Shown here: piece by piece, positions 45,883-55,990 of the stretch
Numbering within the stretch: position 1 is the first letter of the stretch
Layout of the letters: each line of letters begins with the position of its first letter
Source: Auricularia sp. M13
Taxonomy: Eukaryota > Basidiomycota > Agaricomycetes > Auriculariales > Auriculariaceae
Direction of reading: 5' to 3'
NCBI GenBank assembly: GCA_037042915.1
Contig: CM073194.1
Span: forward strand, 4,402,001-4,466,000
Length of the DNA stretch: 64,000 nt
Notes under the pieces: generated by a model
Told to the model about the DNA's origin: nothing
Databases searched by the model: none
Seen by the model: the letters and a program-made list of their open reading frames with translations, nothing else
Position numbers and translations under genes: made by a program

Positions 45883-46647
45883 ATGAGCGACGACACTTTC
45901 CAGCCGAAGCCAACCAGCTTTTCTTCTTCCCGTTTTGCAATGCGCTCCCACTGGTCTCCTGCGTGTGTGACGATCCACAGTCAGCTGCTTAGCTGCCATC
46001 GGTACATAACTTCGTTGTTTCGGCGACGTCGTTATGAGCGTCAGCGTCATCGTGCTCGATGAGCAGGGCGAAAGCGCAAAAGTGCTCGTCGTGCAAAACA
46101 GCGAAACAGGGCTGTATCAATTCCCGTGGTGCATAAACGACAAAGGGGATATCGGGGAGTTCGCGGAGTCGCCGTTCGAACAGATCACGAAAGAGGTTCG
46201 GTTTATACAGGCATTGGCGCTTTGGACTGTAACCACCCTTGCAACTGCGATGTTTAGACAGGATACGTTCTCGAAAAGAGGGCGCTTCCCAGGCTCTGGC
46301 GCGAATACAAGAATCCGCAGGCGACCGACTCGGACTGGCGCGACCTCGAGGTTGAGACGACCATGCTCGACTACAACACCTACGATCCCTTCTTCATGAC
46401 GGTCGACATAATGTACTTCAAACCGTACTGGACCTCCAAGGATATATCCTTGGAAACTATGCAGCGCATCTCGCTCTGGTTCGTGTGTCGCGCGCCGGCC
46501 AATGAGTTGGAGCACGTGATGTGGATGACCGTCGACGAGGCCAGAAAGAAGCTCATGGACCAGCAGTGTCCCGACACGGCGGGCCGTTCTGCCTTGGAGC
46601 AATTGGTGGCGGCGACACACCAGACTGCTGATACATTAGGGCCGTGA
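45883..46647 (+). CDS. Nudix-like gene 2, 221 aa
   Basis: Exons 45883-46001, 46039-46195 and 46258-46647 sum to 666 nt; the first intron (37 nt) is unusually short and is the least certain part. Reads VSVIVLDEQGESAKVLVVQN, GLYQFPWCINDKGDIGEFAE and FEQITKE-TGYVLEKRALPRL, then TYDPFFMTVDIMYFKPYWTS and ISLWFVCRAPANELEHVMWM. The Nudix fold predicted from G-x-Y-x-(L/F)-P ... (T)GY is kept. The box itself reads E-Q-I-T-K-E where R-E-x-x-E-E is expected, so metal binding is doubtful. The unusual C-terminal half may carry the real activity or a binding site. The 45580-45882 gap upstream shows nothing. Confidence 0.7.
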
Positions 46648-46977
46648 GTTCGACTCGTTATGCCACTGGTTACCGTGCCAGATTCCCAGTAGCTGAGCGC
46701 CCGCTACATACAATAGGTAGATATCAACCGCGGTGAGTCAGTCTGGACTCCAGACTGCGGCACTGCTCGCTCTGGTGTCGCGTCGTTTGGCTTCTAGCTA
46801 CAGTAGCGATGGTGTGACGTGCACCTTCGACGTAGACCAGCAGCATCCGCTACCAAGTAGCATGCATGTGTCTAAGCCGAGATAAGCCATTCTCCGTAGA
46901 CTGACGAAGGTAAGCTGAGTGAGGCGAGGGGGATGTACAGTATATTATGATGCACAGTACGATACTTGAGAGTGAAT
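46648..46977. other. Short intergenic stretch, 3' flank of two convergent genes
   Basis: It lies between the stop codons of Nudix-like gene 2 (plus) and SDHAF2 (minus). No feature was recognised. Confidence 0.5.
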
Positions 46978-47490
46978 TCATGCGGACGGCAGGTCGGGCA
47001 TGCGGCGTATGACCCTGGCGTCGTTGCGCGCATGGGTCTTGAGGCGGTCGAGGATGGGCGAGGCGGCCCAGCGCGCGGGCGGGTCGCGCTTCCCGATGGC
47101 CCAGTAGTAGATGTGCCACTCGGGCTCGTTCAGCAGCTGGCCGGCGTGAGACGACGACAACGAAGGAGGGAAGACAAAGAAGGACGGCACCTCGTCGTAC
47201 TCGCGCAGCTCGGCGTCGGACATGGCGCGGAGGTGCTCGGAGGCGAAGGTGCTGAGCAGCAGGTCGCACTCGAGCGTGCCGCGCTTGCGGCTCTGGTACA
47301 CCAGCCGCGCGCGCCGCGTCTCCGTCGGCTCGTCCGGCCGCGGCGCGGGGCGCGCGGGCATCCCGCCGTCGTCCTCGGGCGCGTCGACGATGGACAGTGG
47401 CAGCGGGAACGGGTCCTGGCTCGCGTGCGTGAAGCGCTGCTGCAGTAGACGGACTCTGACTCTGAGTCTGAGCGCCGAGCGGAGCATCAT
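46978..47490 (-). CDS. SDH5: Succinate dehydrogenase assembly factor 2, mitochondrial, 152 aa
   Basis: Exons 47490-47191 and 47136-46978; a 54-nt in-frame GT-AG intron (47190-47137) is removed. After a basic mitochondrial presequence ([20 protein letters not shown]) comes the SDHAF2/SdhE domain: [57 protein letters not shown]. The RG-x-x-E motif and the E-P-E-W-H/D segment are diagnostic. The protein binds the flavoprotein SDHA in the matrix and promotes covalent FAD attachment in complex II. Without removing the intron the conserved DE-LLNEP junction would be broken by 18 extra residues. Confidence 0.92.
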   Translation of the reverse strand: [170 protein letters not shown]

Positions 47491-47578
47491 GACGGTGATC
47501 GCGGGAGGAAAGGACAAGTTCGAAGGTTCGGTCGGGCTGCGGAGTTTGCTCGCCTTGCCTCTTGCCCTCGCCATCGCG
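47491..47578. promoter_or_regulatory. Compact bidirectional promoter, 88 bp
   Basis: The start codons of SDHAF2 (minus, 47490) and ALY (plus, 47579) are only 88 bp apart, so promoters and leaders must overlap or extend into the neighbouring gene. No TATA box is evident. Confidence 0.6.
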
Positions 47579-48852
47579 ATGACCGACTCCAGCAAGCGTC
47601 TTGGGAAGCCGTACGAGGTCCGTCGGGCCACCTTATATGCCCATCATCTGACGGCGCCCTGCAGCGCACGGAGCGCACGCGCGCGCCCGACGGCCAGTGG
47701 CTGCACGACCGCGCTCCCCGGGGCAGCGGCGCCAAGGGCCGCGAGTCGACTGGCGGCGGACGGGCAGACGACGAGGCGTCGCCCAAGCTCGTCGTGTCCG
47801 GCCTGCACTACGAGGTCACCGACCGCGATCTCAGCGTGCGCTCTCTCCCCGATCCCCGCTGCTCTATGGCGCACAGCTGATGAATATAATCCTTGGTATC
47901 AGTCGGCCTTCGGGGCCTACGGCACGTTCTCCAGGGACCCGTTCATCAGGGTGCGTTCGCTGCCGTGTCGTTCAAGACCATATGGTGGGCTGAACACGCA
48001 TTATGGCTCAGTACGACCGCAGCGGGCGCTCGACGGGCGTCGGCGTCGTCATCTACACCACCGCGGACGAGGCGGCGCGCGCAAAAGTCCAGATGCAGGG
48101 CGTCATCCTCAAAGGCCCGTCGCGCATTCCGTTTTAGCAGTTCCCGATGGCTGATGCTGAGACGCCCGGCCGCAGGCGTGTCGCTTCACTCTTGTCCTTG
48201 ACTGACTGCAGCGCTGACGCCTGCGTGTGCGGACCCGCTCATAGGTGCCTTTCGATATCTTTTGTTCAGTTTTTTTATATCGTTGTTGCTGATACAACCG
48301 CAGGCGAGCCGTCTTGCATTACATACTGTACACAGCGCTGACGACGGCCCGCGCTGACCACCCAAAAGGTCAGTGCGAATCGTGAATCGAGCCTGTTAGT
48401 GTTACCCGCTTGACATGACGTGACGCGCAGGCGAGCCCATCGACGTCAAGTACGAAAAATTCGTCCCGCGCGCCGAAAAGGCTGGCGGTGGCGGGCGGCC
48501 GTCGAGCAGCGACCCGTCGTCGCTGCTCAACCGCATCGGCAAGCCGCCGCTCAAGGACAGGATCACCGACGGCGACGCGCCCATGCAGACCGACACCAAT
48601 TCGTGAGTTGCCCACTCATCCCCCCTCCCCCCCTTTCTCGCATTCTAACGCGCCGGCGCGCACAGCGGTCCCGGGCCCATCCGCACGAAGAGCACGCGCG
48701 GCCGCGGGGGGCGCGGGGGCGGCGCTGCGAGGGAGAGGAAGTCTACTGGCGGAGGGGGAGGTGGCGCGCCGAAGACGGCTGAGCAGCTTGATAAGGAGCT
48801 CGAGAATTACGCGGGGAAGCCGGCGGCTGGGGACGTCGAGATGGCGACTTGA
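47579..48852 (+). CDS. ALY/REF-type mRNA export adaptor (RRM protein), 239 aa
   Basis: Exons 47579-47617, 47665-47835, 47903-47950, 48012-48114, 48431-48602 and 48666-48852 sum to 720 nt. The central RRM reads SPKLVVSGLHYEVTDRDL (RNP2 region), then YGTFSRDPFIR and YDRSGRSTGVGVVIYTTADE (RNP1 region), followed by GEPIDVKYEKFVPRAEKAGG. A Gly/Arg-rich tail (TKSTRGRGGRGGGAARER) and a short C-terminal acidic helix (AEQLDKELENYAGK) complete the REF plan. The protein couples splicing to nuclear export through TREX. The fourth intron (48115-48430, 316 nt) keeps frame only with a GC donor (AAAG|GCCCGT), which is unusual in both length and donor. Confidence 0.9.
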
Positions 48853-49145
48853 GTTGAGCTGGGCGGAAACCTCCAGTTCGCTGTGTGTGTTGTAATTCCT
48901 TCAGTTTGTGTTCTGCGTTTGTCTGTCTATGATCTCTTCTCTCTTGTGAGAATATATGTGTGCGCTCGCTCTGTGCTACTTACGTATTATCTTCGTGCTT
49001 GGTTCACTCAGAGTCGTAGGCGGGCTACTGGCAGCTACTTATACGAGAGTTTGAGATTCAAGTTGGCACGTCAGTCGGCCAGCTCCGATCATATACCGTT
49101 TCCCGATTCCTCACCAACCTCGACTCGCCAGCCGCTATCGTCGCA

Positions 49146-50262
49146 ATGGCCGTGAGCACCCTCCCTTCATCCATCCATCCATCACCCACCCTCTCTTCCG
49201 CTGACTTGACTGAACGCGCGCGCAGTCTGGCTACGGCTTTAACGGAGGTCTGCTTCAAAAGCCCCGCGTTGTATACCCACCGTGTTGACTTGCTGCGCGT
49301 GTAGGCCGCGGGCGGTGCTTCCCGTACTGGCAGGAGGTGCTCAAGTGCTACCAGAATACCGAGGAGCCCGCGCTGTGCCGTTTGCGCGCGGACGATTATT
49401 TGGAGTGTTTGCATCATCGGAAGGAGGTGCGTTCATCGTTCTCGTTCTCGTTCTGTTCGCTGCCCAGTCCGCCCGTGCTGTCCGTTCGAGCGTCGCTGTC
49501 ATCCCGCCTGGGCTCTGCGCTTGACGCGCGCGCCCTCTGAGTGTTGGTCTTCGTGTAAATGCACGGATGAGCCAGGGCCTCGGATGGCTTGCTCACCACA
49601 TTCGCAAGCCTTCCCGTCATGTCTTCTGCTGCTTCCTGCTTTTTATTCTCTGCAAGACGTGTCGTACACTGTCGCCATTCTACAATACCACCCGTCTTCA
49701 TTCTACCCGTCGCCATTTCCAATGTATCCTCTCGCCCACTCAGCCCGTCACCCTCGCCATTTCTGCGTGCTCTTTTGGCTGCCGTCTCGGGCTCCGCGTT
49801 CGAGCCTCGCTGCCATTTCGGCCGTCCTGCTTTGCGCGCGCGCTCGTCGTGTTGGCGTAAATGCACCGACGAGCCAGGGCCTCGGGTGGCTTGCTCACTA
49901 CATTGGCGTCAAGACCTCACGCAATACCCGCGCTGTGTTCGAGCTTCTAGGCGCTGTGTATTGACTGCACCGTCCATCGTACACTGTCGCCGTCCTTCTA
50001 TACCCGTCGCCATCCCACTCACCCTCTCGCCATCCCATCCCACCCTACCTTACCCGCCGCTCACACTCCATCCCACACCCACACACAGGTCCTGCGCGCC
50101 AAGATCGTGCGGAACGAGTTCATCAAGCAGGCCGCGCACCTGGACCGCGAGGCGCGCAAGTCGCACGACATCGCCGCGGGGGGCGCCATCGCCACCGTCG
50201 GCATCATCGACCGCGGCGCGTTAGGGGAGGGCGGTAAAGGCGGCAGTGGTGGTGGGCATTGA
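49146..50262 (+). CDS. NADH dehydrogenase (complex I) 15-kDa subunit, NDUFS5-like, 107 aa
   Basis: Exons 49146-49151, 49226-49247, 49305-49426 and 50089-50262 sum to 324 nt. The sequence MASGYGFNGGRGRCFPYWQE continues with VLKCYQNTEEPALCRLRADD-YLECLHHRKE. It has a twin CX9C motif: C-FPYWQEVLK-C and C-RLRADDYLE-C. These cysteines form the disulfides of the CHCH fold after MIA40 import into the intermembrane space, where NDUFS5 is part of complex I. The first exon has only two codons. The last intron (49427-50088, 662 nt) is an order of magnitude longer than its neighbours and contains an internal duplication. Confidence 0.9.
49456..50000. repeat. Degenerate tandem duplication, period about 300 bp, inside the NDUFS5-like intron
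   Basis: GAGCCAGGGCCTCGGATGGC at about 49569 recurs as GAGCCAGGGCCTCGGGTGGC at about 49871. The flanking C/T-rich stretches (TCGTACACTGTCGCC ... TACCCGTCGCCAT) also recur. The intron therefore grew by duplicating a segment of roughly 300 bp, which has since diverged. Confidence 0.8.
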
Positions 50263-51720
50263 CGTATGTGAGTGTCTGTGTCTGGGGGGGCTGGAGCGTG
50301 GACTTGGTGCTGATGTGCGGTGTGCAGGTAGAGCGTTCGAACTTCGAATAAACATTCTCGTGTCTCTTGCATTTGCATTTTGATTTTCTGTTCAACGTCA
50401 GCTCTGCCTGCCTGCCTCCGAGTTCTTGGCACTGAGTCTGACGGGATATGGCCTTGTGTTCTACTTTCTACTTACTTACTGGGCAACTTCGCTCTCATCG
50501 ACGCGCACACGAGTCTTGCATCCCAAAGACTCGACAACCTAGACGTCGTTTGCATATCCTAGCAATTCATATTGCCTCTAGCGGTCGTCTGCACGGGTCG
50601 GTTCCGCAGACGGCCTGGCCTTTCAATATCAATTCTGGTTGCTCTGCCAGTGGGACAGCCGCCATGTCCGGGCTGCGCGTCTTCTTCGCCACCCCAACCC
50701 GCATATTGATATTCGTGTGCTGCCTGCTGTTTTCCCGCTGATACGTGCATGGGGACTGGGCTGTGGGAACCGGAAAATGTCCAAGGTCGTGAAGAAGGGG
50801 CCGTTGCAGAGCCGACTTGCTTCGAACGTTTCGTCGTCCGCGCACAAACGGCAATTTGGGAGGAAGGGAGACGAGTTCGCCGTAACTGGGACTCGCCGCG
50901 TCGTCGTTACTCTTGGAGTTTAAGAGAAGGAGAGTTTAGCCTCGGACTCCTAGCCCGGACTTGACAACCACGATGACCGACGACATCGAACCAATGACAA
51001 GTTGCTTCTCCTCGTCCTTTATCGGGAGCGCGTACTGGACCCTGGTCCCAGGTGTGGGTGGTGATCTACAGCCCTGTTGACGGTACCGACGAGTGAGCGA
51101 CAACATTTCGCCGACGCTCTACTCCGAGTCAGCTCGTTCCGCCTCAGCCTGCAAGTGCTCCTCCCCTTCGCCGCCACGCCGCTACCTGCTCAGCGCCACC
51201 CCTCATCCCGCACGTCGAGAACTTCCTCGGGCTCATCGGCTACCCACTTCCTGGAGCTCGGTCGACGCTTCATCGTACACCTGGTGATGCCAAGTCCGGA
51301 GAGCGCTGTTTTCGAGATACGTTGTCCGGGGCGAGCGAGGAGACTGCCAGTGCCTCTTGGGATCGCTGTCAATGCACTTGGGAGCTTGCGGGTGCATGGA
51401 GGAGGCTGACCTTGGCGTATATCGGGACTGATACTGATGGCAGGAGATCGCGCCTCTGAGTCTTGGGAAAGTAAAGGGGCGGAACGTTTGCGACGTGGGT
51501 GCTCGAACAGTGACAGAACACGGACCCCTGAACGTCGACTTCAGGTCAGCCTGCTTCCTGTCGCGCGCAGTACCGCCCGAATTCTGCTGCATAGGAGAGG
51601 TATGCCAGCCGTTTAGGCTGTCACTGAGGGAGGTGGCACCGGGCGGCCGATGCCGAGAGTCAACTTGAACTACTACTTGTCCACTTGCATCCTCAATTTC
51701 CACTTGCATCTCCTCATCCC
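50263..51720. other. Intergenic, 1.46 kb, nothing recognised
   Basis: Short frames on both strands lack motifs and splice support. A frame at 51077-51409 is leucine-rich by composition but matches nothing recognised. It could be a decayed gene. Confidence 0.4.
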
Positions 51721-52467
51721 ATGGGTCAAGAGAGGCCTCCCGCAGTCATGTGGACAAGCTATACATCTGTTCACAAGGATGATGGTACCCTTTGCGCACC
51801 GTATGTCCGAGTCGACTGTTCCTCTTTTTCAAAAACATCCTTACTTCGAGTCGAGGGATGTTGCGTATCAGAATGGCGCGGTCGTCATCAACGAGAAAGA
51901 CCAAGTTCTCGTATTCGAACATATAGAATCCGGAATGTACAGTCTGCCTCGCCTGATCGAAGAGGAGTCGCTGGAGAAATTGATCAGGTCGCCTCTGCAA
52001 TTCATCCATGACAAGGTGTGCTTGTGTTTCATTTGTCGCCGAGTCGTGTTTTACTTTGGATATAGACTGGGCTCTTCGTTGAGCGTCTCCCTCTTGTCAA
52101 GCCGGTCAGAAAATATAAAAGGCCGGACGCCGAAGCGTGGCATGACGTGGAACCGCAACTATGCTTTGAAAACGCCACCACTACGAGTCCGTTCTTGGTC
52201 GCGCTTGACCTTGCTTGGTTTAGGATCCGCGAGCGCCCTGAGAACTTGGACGGACGACAGTCGTTTGTTAACTGGTATAGCGGCATCGTTCGAGGAAATC
52301 AGGAGGGCACACGCGAGTCGAAGGATTCAATTTTCCGTGTCCATTTTATGTCGATCGAGGACTCGCTTGCGACCATCGTGGACGATGACTACGTCGCCCG
52401 ACCCGCGCTACTCCTCTTCGACGTGCTGTGGAATGCCACCAAACGCCTTCACCCAACGACTAATTAG
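51721..52467 (+). CDS. Nudix-like gene 3, 213 aa
   Basis: Exons 51721-51800, 51856-52015 and 52066-52467 sum to 642 nt. Reads DVAYQNGAVVINEKDQVLVF, SGMYSLPRLIEEESLEKLIR, SPLQFIHDK-TGLFVERLPLVK, then TTTSPFLVALDLAWFRIRER and RQSFVNWYSGIVRGNQEGTR. Exon 2 has the same length (160 nt) as in genes 1 and 5, and intron 2 falls exactly before the TG(Y/L) codons in all five. Where a catalytic Nudix box would have R-E-x-x-E-E, this protein has L-Q-F-I-H-D-K. Probably soluble. A long hairpin lies 25 bp after the stop. Confidence 0.75.
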
Positions 52468-52491
52468 ATATTACTGACACAAATGTTCCCG

Positions 52492-52533
52492 TACCTGCGT
52501 CGCACTAATATTACTATTAATGCGACGCAGGTA
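52492..52533. repeat. Long near-perfect hairpin downstream of Nudix-like gene 3
   Basis: The arms TACCTGCGTCGCA (52492-52504) and TGCGACGCAGGTA (52521-52533) are exactly complementary, and the stem extends inward through TAATA/TATTA with one mismatch. It sits between the stop codon and a MITE. It may be a 3'-end structure or an element remnant. Confidence 0.85.
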
Positions 52534-52537
52534 AGTA

Positions 52538-52697
52538 CTGTACCGTATCGACCGTAGGTTCAGTAACGCGTAACGCCCACCTCTGAAAATTAAGGTTTGA
52601 TGTGCGGAATCGGCCGCGATCTCTTATCGAGGCTCATAAAGATTAGATAAATTCTATCGGACCCCGTGGGAATGAACCTACGGTCGATACGGTACAG
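52538..52697. mobile_element. Tc1/mariner-type MITE, 160 bp
   Basis: A perfect 24-bp terminal inverted repeat begins CTGTACCGTATCGACCGTAG at both ends. Each end is flanked by TA (52536-52537 and 52698-52699), the Tc1/mariner target duplication. There is no coding capacity. It lies about 100 bp upstream of Nudix-like gene 4, so it may contribute to that promoter. Confidence 0.85.
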
Positions 52698-52796
52698 TAT
52701 ACGGGACTCTCAAATATTATCCATTGCTAGCGCTGATCAATCGGAAAGCACCGGAGCTCATCGCCGTGCCGCCTGTGACTCTGTCTCACGCCGCCA

Positions 52797-53566
52797 ATGT
52801 CAGAGCCTCTCGCAGTGCCGACTGCCAATTCGTCTACGTTCCTAAATAATGTCTATTGGTGTCCTGCGTATGTATACGGCGTGTGATATTGCCCACAGCA
52901 TTGACTACGCCTTACAGCGACTTGCTGACCGAGACCGGGGCCGTCATCATCGATCGGAGCACTGGCAGCGAACGCGTTCTCCTTGTCCGCGACGATACGC
53001 TGGCTATGTATACCCTGCCTCGGAGTAGTCTGACCGGTATGGATGATTTGATGGAGTCGGCTTTGCGTGCTGCCGAAAGCAAGGTCTGCATCGTGGTTGT
53101 TCAATCATATATATGAAAGTTGATGATATTGTAGAGCGGGCTACAATGCGAGCGTCTCCTCCTTCCGCGAATGGGCAAATATACCGTTGTTCCACCTGAC
53201 GGAAACTGGGACAACGCCGAAGCCCGGGCGGTCTACGTCAGGAATGAAACGACTACTAATCCTTTCGTTGTACTCTTCGACACCGCATGGCGCCAGTCTT
53301 CGGAGGGCAGATGGGCTCATGGATTCCAACTCATTACTTTCTGGTTCACCGGTTTCATCAAGGCAGGCCTCACGGAGCAATCATCCCTGCCCGCACCACT
53401 GGTGGAATCGCAGGAACCTCCGTATCTCTTGTTGTCGATCCCGGATGCTCTCCGCCGCCTCGAGGACAAAGACAAGCCTGCATGGAAGGCTTTGTTACAG
53501 TTCGACAGGATATGGAAGGAGGTAAAAGATATGGATAAATCGATTCCCACGGCTCCGGTTCAGTGA
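52797..53566 (+). CDS. Nudix-like gene 4, 222 aa
   Basis: Exons 52797-52867, 52918-53083 and 53135-53566 sum to 669 nt. Reads DLLTETGAVIIDRSTGSERV, LLVRDDTLAMYTLPRSSLTG, MDDLMESALRAAESK-SGLQC and, after the core, TNPFVVLFDTAWRQSSEGRW and FQLITFWFTGFIKAGLTEQS. This member gives the clearest alignment to a Nudix box: M-E-S-A-L-R-A-A-E-S-K-S-G against E-E-A-A-x-R-E-x-x-E-E-T-G. The segment is kept but all three glutamates usually needed for metal are replaced. A pseudoenzyme or ligand-binding role is therefore inferred. Confidence 0.78.
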
Positions 53567-53678
53567 CAATGTAGCATGTGATAATTCAGGCCGTTAGGCT
53601 TGCTGCCTGTGTCAGTAATGAGAATTTCTGCCAGATATGTCGGTTATCATGGTGTCGGAGCCACGATTTCGAGGACCG

Positions 53679-55546
53679 ATGCTTCGACTCTTGCCGCGAC
53701 AATCATGCTTTGCCAGAAATGTGCGCGTTTCGTGCCGTCGCCTGGCCACCGCAGCGGACAGGGAAAGTCTGTTCAATACCACCATGTTCGGATATACCTT
53801 CAAAGAAAAGCAGCGTTCGTACATGCGCGCTATTTTTATTTGCGCGTCGCCTTGCTAAAAAGATGCCTCTCATTAGAACGCGCCATGCATAGACTTGAAT
53901 TCGATGTCGAGGCCCTAGGAAAGGCTGCTGCAAATGCAGTTCAGGCTGAAAAATGCGTTGAAGTACGCAAAATATGGGAAGGTGAGTGCCCGCCGTTGTC
54001 GAGTGCTGTATGCTCATTGATTTATTACCAGGGCCAATGAGCCGTACTTTCAACCTCACGATGGACACCGGAGAGCAACTTATCGCCCGTTTTCCCTTCG
54101 CTTGTGCCGGTCCGCGAAAGCTGTTGATCCAAAGCGAGGCTGCGACGCTCGATTTCCTCGGACAGCATTTCGACCTTCCCGTCCCACGCGTAGCCGCATA
54201 CTCAGCCAGCACTTCCAACCCCGTTGGCGCGCCCTACATCTTACTCAGCAAAATTGAGGGCGAAGAGCTCACGAGCGATGTGGTCGCAAAACCGGGCCAT
54301 TTCCTCGACAACCTGGTTCGCTTCCAGGCCGTCCTCGCCTCCATTCCCTTCGCGCAACACGGCAGCCTATACTATACGACTGATGTCGACGAGTCCTTGC
54401 GCGAGCGCCCTTTGTTTATCGACTTTGAGGGCTTCAAACCCGACGAGGACACGACGGCGCAGTTCCGGATTGGTCCGTCCGTCTCGCGCAATTTTTATCG
54501 GGGCGACAGAGCTCTCCTGGATATTGACCGCGGGCCTTGTGAGTTTTTTTTGGGAGGTTGCAGAGTTACCGAGTTATTTCTAAAGCTCTATGGTGACAGG
54601 GCCGAACGATGCCGCATACTTCAATGCCGTTGCAGACTGCGAAATCAAGTGGCTGCAGTACTGCGGATCGTTTGACGAGGCACGGCGCACGGCGTGGGAG
54701 CCCACGCGCTCACCGCAAGAGCATATCGACATTCTGCAGCAATGGCGCGAGGTGGCGCCGAAGCTCATGCTTGCGAAGGATGCGCCGCGGCTCTGGCACC
54801 CGCAGATGGGGTATACCGAGGTCCGCGTGAAGCGCGAGGGCAACGAGTACGCTCTTGCGGGCGTTGACAATTGGCAGGGCGCGTGCATCGCGCCGCTCGC
54901 ACTGCAGACGACATTCCCCAACGTCGTCGACCCGCGCATACTGGACAACGCCATCGAGGAGACCGCCCGGCTCAAGCGCGCCGCGGCGGGCGAGTCGGCC
55001 AAGCCCGCGGAAGACGACAATGAGGTGCCAAACGAGCTCAAGGAGTTTGTCGCCGGCTACCTGCAGAAGATGAACGATACGGCGCCCGTCGTGGCGCACA
55101 TGCAGCTGAGCGACATGCTCTTCGTGGTGCGCCAGGCGCACCTCGACTCCATGCGCAGCTGGGAGGTCGGCGCGTTCTGCCTGCACTACTGCCTCTACCG
55201 CCTCGCGCAGGAGTTTGCGTCGTACCCCGAAAAGGAGCTGCTCGGCACCGAACTGCCCGTCGCGCGCCCCGTGGAGACTCCGGACGAGAAGGCTGGCGCG
55301 CTGTGGCAGCTCCACCTCATGCTTCAGGCACGCTTGAACACTGCGTTTATGGAGAACGGTATCCTTGGGCTCAACGCGGACGGACACGTACCGCCTCATC
55401 AGGTGGAGAAGGCGAAGGAGGTTGCTCAGGCGGTGCTGGATGCCTGTTTGGGGGCGGCTGAAGACGAGGACGAGCGTGAGCGCATACGGCACGTATGGCC
55501 GCTCAGCGAGGCGCGTTACACTGCATGTACCGAGAGCTGCGAGTGA
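53679..55546 (+). CDS. AIM9-like mitochondrial protein of the aminoglycoside phosphotransferase/kinase fold, 559 aa
   Basis: Exons 53679-53785, 53863-53981, 54032-54538 and 54600-55546 sum to 1680 nt. An Arg-rich, acid-poor start (MLRLLPRQSCFARNVRVSCR) predicts mitochondrial import. The kinase-like fold is visible as EGPMSRTFNLTMDTGEQLIA-RFPF (nucleotide-loop and Lys/Arg region), LDFLGQHFDLPVPRVAAYSA, VGAPYILLSKIEGEEL and a later GVDNWQGACIAPLALQTTFP. The last part stands where active kinases have the metal-binding D-x-x, here with VDNWQ. This is typical of Aim9/Fmp29-type proteins of unknown substrate. The first intron join is the least certain. A 14-residue longer start at 53637 is possible. 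Confidence 0.82.
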
Positions 55547-55990
55547 TCCTCGTCGCTTACGGGAATAATCACGAACGGCCGTTCTTATTACATTGGAGTC
55601 AGCCATAGTAGTCCCTCGCCGGTATGACACTCGTAAGTATATTCAAGGACCTTGTAAGACCAGCAGCATATTCGTATAGGTGATAGTGCGCAACCGATTG
55701 CTCCTCATTTTGAGACGTCCATGCCTCCTGTGAGGAACAATGTGTTGTCAATGTGAGTGACGAGGCAGTATCCGGTGACCTCATGTTCGGCCAAGTCTGA
55801 AGCGCGTCCTTGCGTCTTCGGTGACACTAGCTACATGGAAATGAAGCGCAAATTCCATCCTGATCTTTGCCGTCTGGGAGAGCACGGTCTGGCGGATGCC
55901 GAACGCAGCGCGCTGGTCAGGATTACCAGCCAACCCGTGATGAAATTACAGCGGACCATAACGTACAACGACCTCGAGCTCAATCGAAGT
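55547..55990. other. 3' flank of two convergent genes
   Basis: Between the stop codons of the AIM9-like gene (plus) and FCF1 (minus). No gene or terminator structure was recognised. Confidence 0.5.

Noticed and set aside
51077-51409. 110-codon plus-strand frame between NDUFS5 and Nudix-like gene 3 as a gene
   Set aside because: It has no family motif, splice support or resemblance to the Nudix-like paralogues; composition alone explains it.
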